From Echinarachnius parma (Eukaryota > Echinodermata > Echinoidea > Clypeasteroida > Echinarachniidae), in contig JBAMJV010007216.1 in assembly GCA_037951105.1 (NCBI GenBank), positions 1 through 64,000 of the forward strand: a DNA stretch of 64,000 bases, read 5' to 3'. Of the stretch, positions 35,057-48,128 are shown one piece after another; position 1 is the stretch's first letter; each line of letters starts with the position of its first letter. Both the position numbers and the translations under genes were made by a program. Below the pieces are notes generated by a model, which saw nothing but the letters and a program-made list of their open reading frames with translations, did not search any database and was not told where the DNA came from.

Positions 35057-36480
35057 GTATCACACACGGTCCCATATGACTTTATCATATCTGCAAACTA
35101 ATATCTGATGTATACATGAAACATGTTATTTTCATTTCTCATTAATTCTCTTTGAAAAGTTGTATTTAAAACAATTATTACCAGAATCAATCAGATGATT
35201 TAGTATGTCCTGTTGACAAGTGAAAAAAGACAAACAATTAATATAAATTTGTACTCTGTGATCAGAGAGGTCTACAAACTGTTGTGTTAAAATTCCATGA
35301 TAAATTAATGTCATATGACCGAGCAGTGGGCAAACATACAAATCAGTATTTGATAACTCATTGCCATAACTTTTTCACACACCTTTAATTCGCCTAGGAA
35401 GACTTTTAAATACAGTACAAATAGTTCAATCATAGAGAGTACATGTATGTATTAACGAAAGACTAATTCGGAATACCATAAATTTGACCATGCTTCTACA
35501 GTTAATATGAATGCAACGATGTATGTGAGAACGGCAGGAGTTCTTATCAAGTTTTAAGTGAGATTGGTGTTAGGTAACCATACCAAGTTATGTACTAATA
35601 AAAGCGAAGTTCCCATTTTATGATATCGCCACAGACTGTAATTAACGCTTTCAACATGATTGTTCAACAAGTCAAATGCGAATTGGCGGAGGTTAATTTC
35701 GGCGCTTGTAAGGGAAATGTGTTGTTTCCGTGGCAGAATTGAATATTATAGAAGTACACATTCCATAGCAACCATGGCCTTTTCTTGAAGCTCGCTTCCT
35801 TGAGTCTGTGGCTTTTATCGCAGCCAAACTTACATTTGTCTTAATTCTTTTCACCACGGAAACGAATCCTCGAAAAAGAATTGTTTCCAGAATTAGAGGC
35901 GAAAATACCTTAAAAAATCATTGATAGTATTAGCAACTGGATTGGATACGACATATTTAATGTACCACACTTTTATCAAATCATTACCATCATTATAGTT
36001 ATTATTATTGTATCATTATGACTATTATTAGTACCTACACTATTATTACTATAATTCAGAGTATGCTCATGATGAGTAATATGCCTACCATATTGATCAT
36101 AATTACCATAATTAATGTTATTATATATATTTGCAGTGTAATCACAAATTTCGCGCAAGTTAACACTCATACATTTGTCTGTCCGATCTGGGTAAAATCT
36201 TATCATACTACTAATGATAGTAATCTTAATAATAATACACATTTCGTCTAGTTATTTAGCGCATTATTTACAACAAGGTTTGGTTATCTATGCGCATATA
36301 TAAATCATAATTTCATTCATCATGTCGTACATTAAAATATTTAACAATCAAAAGTAGCAAGTCACCAATATTACTTGTATTTCCGTCAATAATATTTCCC
36401 ATTACAAACATGTAGGCAATAATTCTCTTCAAGATAACCCGGTTTCTCATTACTTTGTTTTAATGTTGAAATCCCATCAG

Positions 36481-36645
36481 GTTAAGCAGGTCGAAATTTG
36501 GGAGTCGACTCTAGGTGATGTATCATCTAAGAACCTTGCAGCATGGTTGTCTGGCTTGCCAGACCTGACAGAACTGAAACTATATGATATGAAACTCGAT
36601 GACAGCTTCTACGTCATGGCGTCAGAGAAGGCAGCCCACACCAAG
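36481..36645 (+). CDS. LRR exon copy 4
   Basis: Open, with normal splice sites. Positions 5-8 are E-I-W-E. N replaces the conserved H18 (SSKNLAAW) and H replaces Q53 (KAAHTK). Its downstream intron is cut to about 276 bp. Confidence 0.87.
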
Positions 36646-36921
36646 GTATCACACACGGTCCCATATGACTTTATCATATCTGCAAACTAATATCTGATGT
36701 ATACATGAAACATATTATTTTCATTTCTCATTAATTCTCTTTGAAAAGTTGTATTTAAAACAATTATTACCAGAATCAATCAGATGATTTAGTATGTCCT
36801 GTTGACAAGTGAAAAAGACAAACAATTAATATATATTTCCCATTACAAACATGTAGGCAATAATTCTCTTCAAGATAACCCGGTTTCTCATTACTTTGTT
36901 TTAATGTTGAAATCCCATCAG

Positions 36922-37086
36922 GTTAAGCAGGTCGAATTTTGGGAGTCGACTCTAGGTGATATATCATCTAAGCACCTTGCAGCATGGTTGTCTGGCTTGC
37001 CAGACCTGACAGAACTGAAACTATATGATATGAAACTCGATGACAGCTTCTACGTCATGGCGTCAGAGAAGGCAGCCCAAACCAAG
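36922..37086 (+). CDS. LRR exon copy 5
   Basis: Only 441 bp separate its start from that of copy 4, because about 1.15 kb of intron is missing (junction near 36830). Positions 5-8 are E-F-W-E, and I14 replaces V. Splice sites and the 55-codon frame are intact. Confidence 0.87.
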
Positions 37087-38512
37087 GTATCACACACGGT
37101 CCCATATGACTTTATCATATCTGCAAACTAATATCTGATGTATACATGAAACATGTTATTTTCATTTCTCATTAATTCTCTTTGAAAAGTTGTATTTAAA
37201 ACAATTATTACCAGAATCAATCAGATGATTTAGTATGTCCTGTTGACAAGTGAAAAAAGACAAACAATTAATATAAATTTGTACTCTGTGATCAGAGAGG
37301 TCTACAAACTGTTGTGTTAAAATTCCATGATAAATTAATGTCATATGACCGAGCAAAGGGCAAACATACAAATCAGTATTTGATAACTCATTGCCATCAC
37401 TTTTTCACACACCTTTAATTCGCCTAGGAAGACTTTTAAATACAGTACAAATAGTTCAATCATAGAGAGTACATGTATGTATTAACGAAAGACTAATTCG
37501 GAATACCATAAATTTGACCATGCTTCTACAGTTAATATGAATGCAACGATATATGTGAGAACGACAGGAGTTCTTATCAAGTTTTAAGTGAGATTGGTGT
37601 TGGGTAACCATACCAAGTTATGTACTAATAAAAGCGAAGTTCCCATTTTGTGATATCGCCACAGACTGTAAGCAACGCTTTCAACATGATTGTTCAACAA
37701 GTCATATGCGAATTGGCGGAGGTTAATTTCGGCACTTGTAAGGGAAATGTGTTGTTTCCGTGGCAGAATTGAATATTATAGAAGTACACATTCCATAGCA
37801 ACCATGGCCTTTTCTTGAAGCTCGCTTCCTTGAGTCTGTGGCTTTTATCGCAGCCAAACTAACATTTGTCTTAATTCTTTTCACCACGGAAACGAATCCT
37901 CGAAAAAGAATTGTTTCCAGAATTAGAGGCGAAAATACCATTAAAAAAATCATTGATAGTATTAGCAACTGGATTGGATACGACATATTTAATGTACCAC
38001 ACTTTTATCAAATCATTACCACCATTATAGTTATTATTATTGTATCATTATGTCTATTATTAGTACATACACTATTATTACTATAATTCAGAATATGCTC
38101 ATGATGAGTAATATGCCTACCATATTGATCATAATTACCATAATTAATGTTATTATATATATTTGCAGTGTAATCACAAATTTCGCGCAAGTTAACACTC
38201 GTATATTTGTCTGTCCGATCTGGGTAAAATCTTATCATACTACTAATGATAGTAATCTTAATAATAATAAACATTTCGTCTAGTTATTTAGCGCATTATT
38301 TACAACAAGGTTTGGGTATCTATGCGCATATATAAATCATAATTTCATTCATCATGTCGTACATTAAAATATTTAACAATCAAAAGTAGCAAGTCACCAA
38401 TATTACTTGTATTTCCGTCAATAATATTTCCCATTACAAACATGTAAGCAATATTTCTCTTCATGCTAACCCGGGTTCTCATTACTTTGTTTTAATGTTG
38501 AAATCCCATCAG

Positions 38513-38674
38513 GTTAAGCAGGTCATACTGTTTAATACGACTCTAGGTGATGCATCATCGAAGCACCTTGCAGCATGGTTGTCTGGCTTGCCAGACCTGA
38601 CAGAACTGACACTACATGATATGAAACTCGCTGACAGCTTTGCAATGACGTCAGAGAAGGCAGCCCAAACCAAG
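38513..38674 (+). CDS. LRR exon copy 6 (one codon shorter)
   Basis: This copy has 162 bp, 54 codons, still phase 0. Variable residues are I-L-F-N; the second LRR has LHDMKLADSFAMTSEK where most copies have LYDMKLDDSFYVMASEK. The downstream intron begins with a distinct version (CATACGGTCACATGTGAC). It then contains a second exon-end-like piece at about 38875 (CCAAGGTATCACACAC), a scar of a lost exon. Confidence 0.87.
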
Positions 38675-40290
38675 GTATCACATACGGTCACATGTGACTT
38701 TCTGAAATCTGCAAAATAATATCTGATGTATACATGAAAAATGTGATTTCTTTTTTATCATTAATTCTCTTTCAAAAGTTGTTTTGTACGGGTTAAGTTA
38801 TACCTTAAAATAACTTAGTATCACTGTTGACATGTGTACAAATGACAAACAGTTAATCAGATCAGAGAGGTCTACCAAGGTATCACACACGGTCCCATAT
38901 TACTTTATCATATCTGCAAACTAATATCTGATGTATACATGAAACATGTAATTTTCATTTCTCATTAATTCTCTTTGAAAAGTTGTATTTAAAACAATTA
39001 TTACCAGAATCAATCAGATGATTTAGTATGTCCTGTTGAAAACAATTAATATTAATTTGTACTCTGATCAGAAAGGTCTACCAACTGTGGTGTTAACATT
39101 CCATGATAAATTAATGTCATATGACCGAGCAATGGGCAAACATACAAATCAGTATTTGATAACTCATTGCCATAACTTTTTCACACACCTGTAATTCGCC
39201 TAGGAAGACTTTTAAATACAGTACAAATAGTTCAATCATAGAGAGTACATGTATGTATTAACGAAAGACTAATTCGGAATACCATAAATTTGACCATGCT
39301 TCTACAGTTAATATGAATGCAACGATATATGTGAGAACGACAGGAGTTCTTATCAAGTTTTAAGTGAGATTGGTGTTAGGTAACCATACCAAGTTATGTA
39401 CTAATAAAAGCGAAGTTCCCATTTTGTGATATCTCCACAGACTGTAAGCAACGCTTTCAACATGATTGTTCAACAAGTCAAATGCGAATTGGCGGAGGTT
39501 AATTTCGGCGCTTGTAAGGGAAATGTGTTGTTTCCGTGGCAGAATTGAATATTATAGAAGTACACATTCCATAGCAACCATGGCCTTTTCTTGAAGCTCG
39601 CTTCCTTGAGTCTGTGGCTTTTATCGCAGCCAAACTTACATTTGTCTTAATTCTTTTCACCACGGAAACGAATCCTCGAAAAAGAATTGTTTCCAGAATT
39701 AGAGGCGAAAATACCTTGAAAAAAATCATTGATAGTATTAGCAACTGGATTGGATACGACATATTTAATGTACCACACTTTTATCAAATCATTACCATCA
39801 TTATAGTTATTATTATTGTATCATTATGACTATTATTAGTACATACAGTACACTATTATTACTATAATTCAGAGTATGCTCATGATGAGTAATATGCCTA
39901 CCATATTGATCATAATTACCATAATTAATGTTATTATATATATTTGAAGTGTAATCACAAATTTCGCGCAAGTTAACACTCGTATATTTGTCTGTCCGAT
40001 CTGGGTAAAATCTTATACTACTAATGATAGTAATCTTAATAATAATAAACATTTCGTCTAGTTATTTAGCGCATTATTTACAACAAGGTTTGGGTATCTA
40101 TGCGCATATATAAATCATAATTTCATTCATCATGTCGTACATTAAAATATTTAACAATCAAAAGTAGCAAGTCACCAATATTACTTGTATTTCCGTCAAT
40201 AATATTTCCCATTACAAACATGTAAGCAATATTTCTCTTCATGCTAACCCGGGTTCTCATTACTTTGTTTTAATGTTGAAATCCCATCAG

Positions 40291-40452
40291 GTTAAGCAGG
40301 TCATACTGTTTAATACGACTCTAGGTGATGCATCATCGAAGCACCTTGCAGCATGGTTGTCTGGCTTGCCAGACCTGACAGAACTGACACTAAATGATAT
40401 GAAACTCGCTGACAGCTTTGCAATGACGTCAGAGAAGGCAGCCCAAACCAAG
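40291..40452 (+). CDS. LRR exon copy 7 (one codon shorter)
   Basis: A near twin of copy 6 (I-L-F-N, 54 codons) that differs at position 35 (LNDMKL, with N for H). The same exon-loss scar follows at about 40654. Confidence 0.87.
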
Positions 40453-41939
40453 GTATCACATACGGTCACATGTGACTTTCTGAAATCTGCAAAATAATAT
40501 CTGATGTATACATGAAAAATGTGATTTCTTTTTTATCATTAATTCTCTTTCAAAAGTTGTTTTGTACGGGTTAAGTTATACCTTAAAATAATTTAGTATC
40601 ACTGTTGATATGTGTACAAATGACAAACAGTTAATCAGATCAGAGAGGTCTACCAAGGTATCACACACGGTCCCATATGACTTTATCATATCTGCAAACT
40701 AATATCTGATGTATACATGAAACATGTAATTTTCATTTCTCATTAATTCTCTTTGAAAAGTTGTATTTAAAACAATTATTACCAGAATCAATCAGATGAT
40801 TTAGTATGTCCTGTTGACAAGTGAAAAAAGACAAACAATAAATATAAATTTGTACTCTGTGATCAGAGAGGTCTACCAACTGTGGTGTTAAAATTCCATG
40901 ATAAATTAATGTCATATGACCGAGCAATGGGCAAACATACCAATCAGTATTTGATAACTCATTGCCATAACTTTTTCACACACCTGTAATTCGCCTAGGA
41001 AGACTTTTAAATACAGTACAAATAGTTCAATCATAGAGAGTACATGTATGTATTAACGAAAGACTAATTCGGAATACCATAAATTTGACCATGCTTCTAC
41101 AGTTAATATGAATGCAACGATGTATGTGAGAACGGCAGGAGTTCTTATCAAGTTTTAAGTGAGATTGGTGTTAGGTAACCATACCAAGTTATGTACTAAT
41201 ACAAGCGAAGTTCCCATTTTGTGATATCGCCACAGACTGTAAGCAACGCTTTCAACATGATTGTTCAACAAGTCAAATGCGAATTGGCGGAGGTTAATTT
41301 CGGCGCTTGTAAGGGAAATGTGTTGTTTCCGTGGCATAATTGAATATTATAGAAGTACACATTCCATAGCAACCATGGCCTTTTCTTGAAGCTCGCTTCT
41401 ATGAGTCTGTGGCTTTTATCGCAGCCAAACTTACATTTGTCTTCATTCTTTTCACCACGGAAACGAATCCTCGAAAAAGAATTGTTTCCAGAATTAGAGG
41501 CGAAAATACCTTTAAAAAATCATTGAAAGTATTTGCAACTGGATTGGATACGACATATTTAATGTACCACACTTTTATCAAATGATTACCGTCATTATAG
41601 TTATTATTATTTTATCATTATGACTATTATTAGTACCTACACTATTATTACTATAATTGAGAGTATGCTCATGATGAGTAATATGCCTACCATATTGATC
41701 ATAATTACCATAATTAATGTTATTATATATATTTGCAGTGTAATCACGAATTTCAAGCAAGTGAACACTCATACATTTGTTTGTCCGATCTGGGTAAGAG
41801 CTTATAATACTACTAATAATAGTAATGATAATAATAATACACATTTCGTCTAATTATATAGCGCATATTACAGCAATGTTAAGGTATCTTTGCGCATATA
41901 GAAAACCTATTTGTTTTATCATTTCATACATTTATAATA

Positions 41940-42370
41940 TGTGACTGCTTACCCCAAAACCCCCAAAAAGTCGCGGTATATGATTCTCCGCTACGAGCCA
42001 AAGTATGTAATTTTTGCTGAAAATCGAATTTTATAATTTTACTTTACCTGAAAGCATAATCTTTCCTCTACGACTGTTTCAAATTTGAGTCTTAAAACGA
42101 AGCCAAAGTTGAGTAATGAGCAGTTTTCTAGGCTCCTCCGCACTACGCGCCTGAGTGACCCTAATCTTTAGAGCCTCTTTTCTCCTCATTCTGTAAAACT
42201 AGACCTTCCCACTCTCCTACATTTAATCGCTTTGTTGATTATGTTCGGAGTGTCCAAATTTGATGAGTTATATATCATTTTAAAGCTTAGAGTCTACTCT
42301 TTCCAGCTAGATAAAAAGATCCAAATTCATGTTTGTCAACTTTTTGGGGGTTTTGGGGTAAGCGGTCACA
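41940..42370. mobile_element. MITE, TGTGACxGCTTACCCC family, copy 1
   Basis: TGTGACTGCTTACCCCAAAA and the complement TTTTGGGGTAAGCGGTCACA form the ends. The empty site is visible in sister units (TATAATATTTTAACC), showing a TA (or ATAT) target duplication. There is no coding capacity. Confidence 0.9.
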
Positions 42371-42514
42371 TATTTTAACCATCATAAGTAACAAGCCATC
42401 ATTATAACTTGTATTTCCGTCAATAATCCTTCCCGTCACAAACATGTAGGCAATAAGTACCTTCAAGCTAACCCGGGTTCTCATTATTTTGTTTTAATGT
42501 TGTAATCCCATTAG

Positions 42515-42679
42515 GTTAAGCAGGTCAGACTTCAGAGTACGACTCTAGGTGATGTATCATCTAAGCACCTTGCAGCATGGTTGTCTGGCTTGCCAGACCT
42601 GACAGAACTGACACTATATGATATGAAACTCGATGACAGCTTCTACGTCATGGCGTCAGAGAAGGCAGCCCAAACCAAG
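42515..42679 (+). CDS. LRR exon copy 8
   Basis: First copy with the TTAG acceptor (CCCATTAG) that all later full copies use. Positions 5-8 are R-L-Q-S, the second LRR is standard (T/Y/D/K). 55 codons open. Confidence 0.88.
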
Positions 42680-43536
42680 GTATCACACACGGTCCCATAT
42701 GACTTTATCATATCTGCAAACTAATATCTGATGTATACATGAAACATGTAATTTTAATTTCTCATTAATTCTCTTTGAAAAGTTGTATTTAAAACAATTA
42801 TTACCAGAATCAATCAGATGATTTAGTATGTCCTGTTGATAAGTGAAAAAGACAAACAATTAATATAAATTTGTACTCTGTGATCAGAGAGGTCTACCAA
42901 CTGTGGTGTTAAAATTCCATGATAAATTAATGTCATATGACCGAGCAATGGGCAAACATACCAATCAGTATTTGATAACTCATTGCCATAACTTTTTCAC
43001 ACACCTGTAATTCGCCTAGGAAGACTTTTCAATACAGTACAAATAGTTCAATCATAGAGAGTACATGTATGTATTAACGAAAGACTAATTCGGAATCCCA
43101 TAAATTTGACCATGCTTCTACACTTAATATGAATGCAACGATGTATGTGAGAACGGCAGGAGTTCTTATCAAGTTTTAAGTGAGATTGGTGTTAGGTAAC
43201 CATACCAAGTTATGTACTAATAAAAGCGAAGTTCACATTTTATGATATCGCCACAGACTGTAAGCAACGCTTTCAACATGATTGTTCAACAAGTCAAATG
43301 CGAATTGGCGGAGGTTAATTTCGGCGCTTGTAAGGGAAATGTGTTGTTTCCGTAGCAGAATTGAATATTATAGAAGTACACATTCCATAGCAACCATGGC
43401 CTTTTCTTGAAGCTCGCTTCCTTGAGTCTGTGGCTTTTATCGCAGCCAAACTTACATTTGTCTTAATTCTTTTCACCACGGAAACGAATCCTCGAAAAAT
43501 AATTGTTTCCAGAATTAGAGGCGAAAATACCTTTAA

Positions 43537-43924
43537 AGGGACTTAGTAACATTGTCCAAATCCTCAAAATAAAATTGTAATTCTAGCGGTTCCTTTATAC
43601 CTTGTTGTATTCGTATTAACAATAAAATCATGGGACAGCTTTCGGTTTTTCAAATTTCCCTTTCATTACAAAGATATGTATGATTGAAGTATTTAGATAA
43701 GAAAATCTCCGGGCGAGATTTTCATCCCTGTACAAAGTGAATGCAGTGAGTTGGTGAATATCACCCAATATCACTTTGCATTTTCGCTCATTACTTGGCC
43801 ATACATTGTCCATTTGACCTGAAATTTTCACACAATACCCTGAGGACATATGAGATAACAACAGTATACATTGCATCAACCATTCATCAGTTTTTGCACA
43901 TCTCAACAAAGTTACTAGATCCCT
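43537..43924. mobile_element. MITE flanked by TTAA
   Basis: AGGGACTTAGTAAC at the left and GTTACTAGATCCCT at the right are inverted repeats, with TTAA on both sides (43533-43536, 43925-43928). The empty site in sister units reads CCTTTAAAAAATC. A TTAA duplication is typical of piggyBac-like or Kolobok-like transposition. A longer relative lies at 25361-26276 and a partial one at 2612-3110. Confidence 0.88.
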
Positions 43925-44495
43925 TTAAAAATTCATTGATAGTATTAGCAACTGGATTGGATACGACATATTTAATGTACCACACTTTTATCAAATCATT
44001 ACCATCATTATAGTTATTATTATTGTATCATTATGACTATTATTAGTACCTACACTATTATTACTATAATTCAGAGTATGCTCATGATGAGTAATATGCC
44101 TACCATACTGATCATAATTACCATAATTAATGTTATTATATATATTTGCAGTGTAATCACAAATTTCGCGCAAGTTAACACTCATACATTTGTCTGTCCG
44201 ATCTGTGTAAAATCTTATCATACTACTAATGATAGTAATCTTAATAATAATAAACATTTCGTCTAGTTATTTAGCGCATTATTTACAACAAGGTTTGGGT
44301 ATCTATTCGCATATATAAATCATAATTTCATTCATCATGTCGTACATTAAAATATTTAACAATCAAAAGTAGCAAGTCACCATTATTACTTGTATTTCCG
44401 TCAATAATCCTTCCCGTCACAAACATGTAGGCAATAAGTACCTTCAAGCTAACCCGGGTTCTCATTATTTTGTTTTAATGTTATAATCCCATTAG

Positions 44496-44660
44496 GTTAA
44501 GCAGGTCAGCCTTCAGAGTACGACTCTAAGTGATGTATCATCTAAGCACCTTGCAGAATGGTTGTCTGGCTTGCCAGACCTGACAGAACTGACACTATAT
44601 GATATGAAACTCGATGACAGCTTCTACGTCATGGCGTCAGAGAAGGCAGCCCAAACCAAG
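44496..44660 (+). CDS. LRR exon copy 9
   Basis: Positions 5-8 are S-L-Q-S; S12 replaces G (TTLSD) and E21 replaces the second A of LAAWL. Normal splice sites and 55 codons. Its upstream intron is type A but joins type-B sequence close to the exon, so the unit is chimeric. Confidence 0.87.
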
Positions 44661-46385
44661 GTATCACACACGGTCCCATATGACTTTATCATATCTGCAA
44701 ACTAATATCTGATGTATACATGAAACATGTAATTTTCATTTCTCATTAATTCTCTTTGAAAAGTTGTATTTAAAACAATTATTACCAGAATCAATCAGAT
44801 GATTTCGTATGTCCTGTTGATAAGTGAAAAAAGACAAACAATTAATATAAATTTGTACTCTGTGATCAGAGAGGTCTACCAACTGTGGTGTTAAAATTCC
44901 ATGATAAATTAATGTCATATGACCGAGCAATGGGCAAACATACAAATCAGTATTTGATAACTCATTGCCATAACTTTTTCACACACCTGTAATTCGCCTA
45001 GGAAGACTTTTAAATACAAAATAAATAGTTCAATCATAGAGAGTACATGTATGTATTAACGAAAGACTAATTCGGAATACCATAAATTTGACCATGCTTC
45101 TACAGTTTATATGAATGCAACGATGTATGTGAGAACGGCAGGAGTTCTTATCAAGTTTTAAGTGAGATTGGTGTTAGGTAACCATACCAAGTTATGTACG
45201 AATAAAAGCGAAGTTCCCATTTTATGATATCGCCACAGACTGTAAGCAACGCTTTCAACATGATTGTTCGACAAGTCAAATGCGAATTGGCGGAGGTTAA
45301 TTTCGGCGCTTGTAAGGGAAATGTGTTGTTTCCGTGGCAGAATTGAATATTATAGAAGTACACATTCCATAGCAACCATGGCCTTTTCTTGAAGCTCGCT
45401 TCCTTGAGTCTGTGGCTTTTATCGCAGCCAAACTTACATTTGTCTTAATTCTTTTCACCACGGAAACGAATCCTCGAAAAAGAATTGTTTCCAGAATTAG
45501 AGGCGAAAATACCTTTAAAAAATCATTGATAGTATTAGCAACTGGATTGGATACGACATATTTAATGTACCACACTTTTATCAAATCATTACCATCATTA
45601 TAGTTATTATTATTGTATCATTATGACTATTATTAGTACCTACACTATTATTACTATAATTCAGAGTATGCTCATGATGAGTAATATGCCTACCATATTG
45701 ATCATAATTACCATAATTAATGTTATTATATATATTTGCAGTGTAATCACGAATTTCAAGCAAGTGAACACTCATACATTTGTTTGTCCGATCTGGGTAA
45801 GAGCTTATAATACTACTAATAATAGTTATGATAATAATAATACACATTTCGTCTACCCTGATAGCAGACACTGGTAAAAATTACGTCAAATTTACGTCAT
45901 TTTACGTCGTGTACGTCGTCTTAACGACGTCTTAAATTAACGTCAAAAAGTGAAGATTTTGCACCCGCGTTTACCGTGATATCGACGTCATATTTTGACG
46001 TGATATTGACGTATTTTTTTCCGAAAAGGCGTCTTTATGACGTCTTTAAGTCGTCAATTTGTACCATTAATTACGTTATTAAGACGACATAAAGACGTCG
46101 TATTGGTCAAAATAAGACGTGATTTTTACGTCTGGATTTGACGTGATTTTGACCTTGTGTACGTCGTCTTTAAGACGTCGTAAATTCACGTCAAAAAGTG
46201 AAGATTTTGCACCCGCGTTTACCGTGATATAGACGTCATATTTTGACGTGATAATGACGTATTTTTATCCGAAAAGGCGTCTTTATGACGTCTTTAAGTC
46301 GTCTTTAAGCCGTTTCACGACATATAGACGTCATATTCTGACGTGCTAACGTCGTATTGACGTCATATTTAGAAGCGATTTTTAC

Positions 46386-46425
46386 ATTATTAATTATTAA
46401 TTATTAATTATTAATTATTAATAAT
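46386..46425. repeat. (ATTAATT)n microsatellite
   Basis: Heptamer-like TTAATTA repeats with no interruption, inside the palindrome-rich element. Confidence 0.85.
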
Positions 46426-46794
46426 TTAAAAATTGAGATGGTTATGTCTTGTAGTATATTCCACAGTCAACACTTTTATAACATGTAACACATAGTCCTA
46501 TCCTATCCTATCCTATTCCTAAATCCTAAACCTATCCTATAACCTACGTCTAACACCTTACTGATCAGTTGTCGTATAGGTTCCGTATATATATCCCGCT
46601 TCTTAGTATGTGAGATTTAAATGGTTAGTATTGACTGTTTAGTATTTCAAAGAGTTGATGCCTAAATAATTAATTTGCAAATCATGTTGAAAATATTAAA
46701 AACAGGTTGGTATTTATATTAGTTTTAATATCTGCAAAAACAAGATCATAATAACAATGTTTTCAATGTAAATAGTTATAAAAATTGGAATTTT

Positions 46795-47290
46795 ACTTTG
46801 CACTCTAATGCGATTGTTTATAATCGATCATGAATGAATCCTGTATCCATTAGACCTGAAGAAGTTAATCATAAGTCCTATTGTATTTTCTTTTGTTATT
46901 CATGTTCTAAAAGGTTTCTTTAGAAAATTTAGCAATATTACCACCTTGGGATCATTGGGTTATTTCCACTTTGATACGATCGTTTATAATCGATCATGAA
47001 TTATTCTTGTAGGCGATCCTATTATGTTGTAGACGTTCATAAGTCCAATATTTGTTTGTTTGTTTTTACTCATGTTCTAAAGGGATTCTTTAGGAAATCT
47101 AGCAATATTACCACCCTGGCATCATTGGGTTATTTCCACTTTGATACTATCGTTTATAATCGATGATGAATTATTCCTGTAGGCGATAATAGGTTGTAGA
47201 CAGTCCAATATTTGTTTGTTTTTTCTCATGTGCTTAAAGGTTTCTTTAGATAATTTAGCAATGTTACCTTGGCAACATTGAACATTTGTT
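46795..47290. repeat. Three diverged repeats of about 165 bp
   Basis: The word GTTTATAATCGATCATGAAT (with one-base variants) recurs near 46813, 46981 and 47151. AAGG(T/A)TTCTTTAGAAAATTTAGCAA recurs between them. Confidence 0.7.
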
Positions 47291-47339
47291 GTATTAGCAT
47301 TATACAGATAATCAGCTAAATTGCATATTTGTTTTATTA

Positions 47340-48128
47340 GGTCAGAGGCAGGCGCGCCGGAAAGCAGTTTTGGATTGGGGGGGGGGGGGGGGCAAAACCC
47401 CAAGAGGGCTCACAATTTTTGTGTATAGGGGCTCATGCCCAACCACACTCTGGATTGCCAAGTTTTGAGCCAGAGGTGAGAGTGAGACATTGCGAGGGAG
47501 CGAAGCGACTGAGCGGGGGGAGGGTGTGGGAGGGGGGTGTCCCCCCTCCCACGGTAGGGAGTTTTTGCATTTTTGGACTTGAAATTGTGCAATCTGATGC
47601 ATACCTAGATAGGAAATTCGGCTGTATTTGGGAAAGCGTGATATGATTTGATCGACCAGAAAGTTTTAATATATTTTTCACGTAGAAAACAAATAATTGA
47701 CACACTAATAAATATGTACCCCAAAACACACACACACAACACAACATAAACCATAATTATGCAACATTATGTATGATCCAACAACACACTGCCAATAATG
47801 AGTCCCGATGGAGCGAAGCGCCTGAGGGCTGGGGCAGGGAGGGAGGGGGTATCCCCCTCCCACGGTAAGAAAGATTTTGCATTTATGAATTTGAAATTGT
47901 GCAATCTGGTGCATACCTAGATAGGAAATTCGGGCTTAAGATTAACTGCATCTGGGAAAGCGTGTTATGATTTGATATATTTTTCACGAAGAAAGCAAAT
48001 AATTGACGCACTAATAAATATGCACCACTCCCACATAAATATTGTATTTAGTGTCATACACAGTTCCAACATAAACCATATATGGCTTATGTATGATCCA
48101 ACAACATGGCCTACAGCCAATAATGAAT
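47340..48128. mobile_element. Insert related to 16.3-16.4 kb, internally duplicated
   Basis: Two segments (about 47400-47640 and 47800-47960) share GCGAAGCG, CCCCCTCCCACGGTA, TTGAAATTGTGCAATCTG and ATACCTAGATAGGAAATTCG. Each is followed by similar sequence containing AATAATTGAC(A/G)CACTAATAAATATG. The same block occurs inverted at about 16265-16430. A G-run lies at about 47379-47392. Confidence 0.6.

Noticed and set aside
36018-36251. A 77-codon Ile/Thr-rich frame repeated in nearly every array unit on the plus strand, with an 88-codon frame opposite
   Set aside because: It lies in the intron part, is low-complexity AT-rich sequence, exists on both strands at once, and recurs only because the unit is duplicated.
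37723-37986. Conserved minus-strand frames of 87-95 codons in many units (RASRKGHGCYGMC-like)
   Set aside because: They share the near-identical intron DNA, have an overlapping plus-strand frame, no domain, and differ by indels in several units. Conservation is explained by recent duplication.
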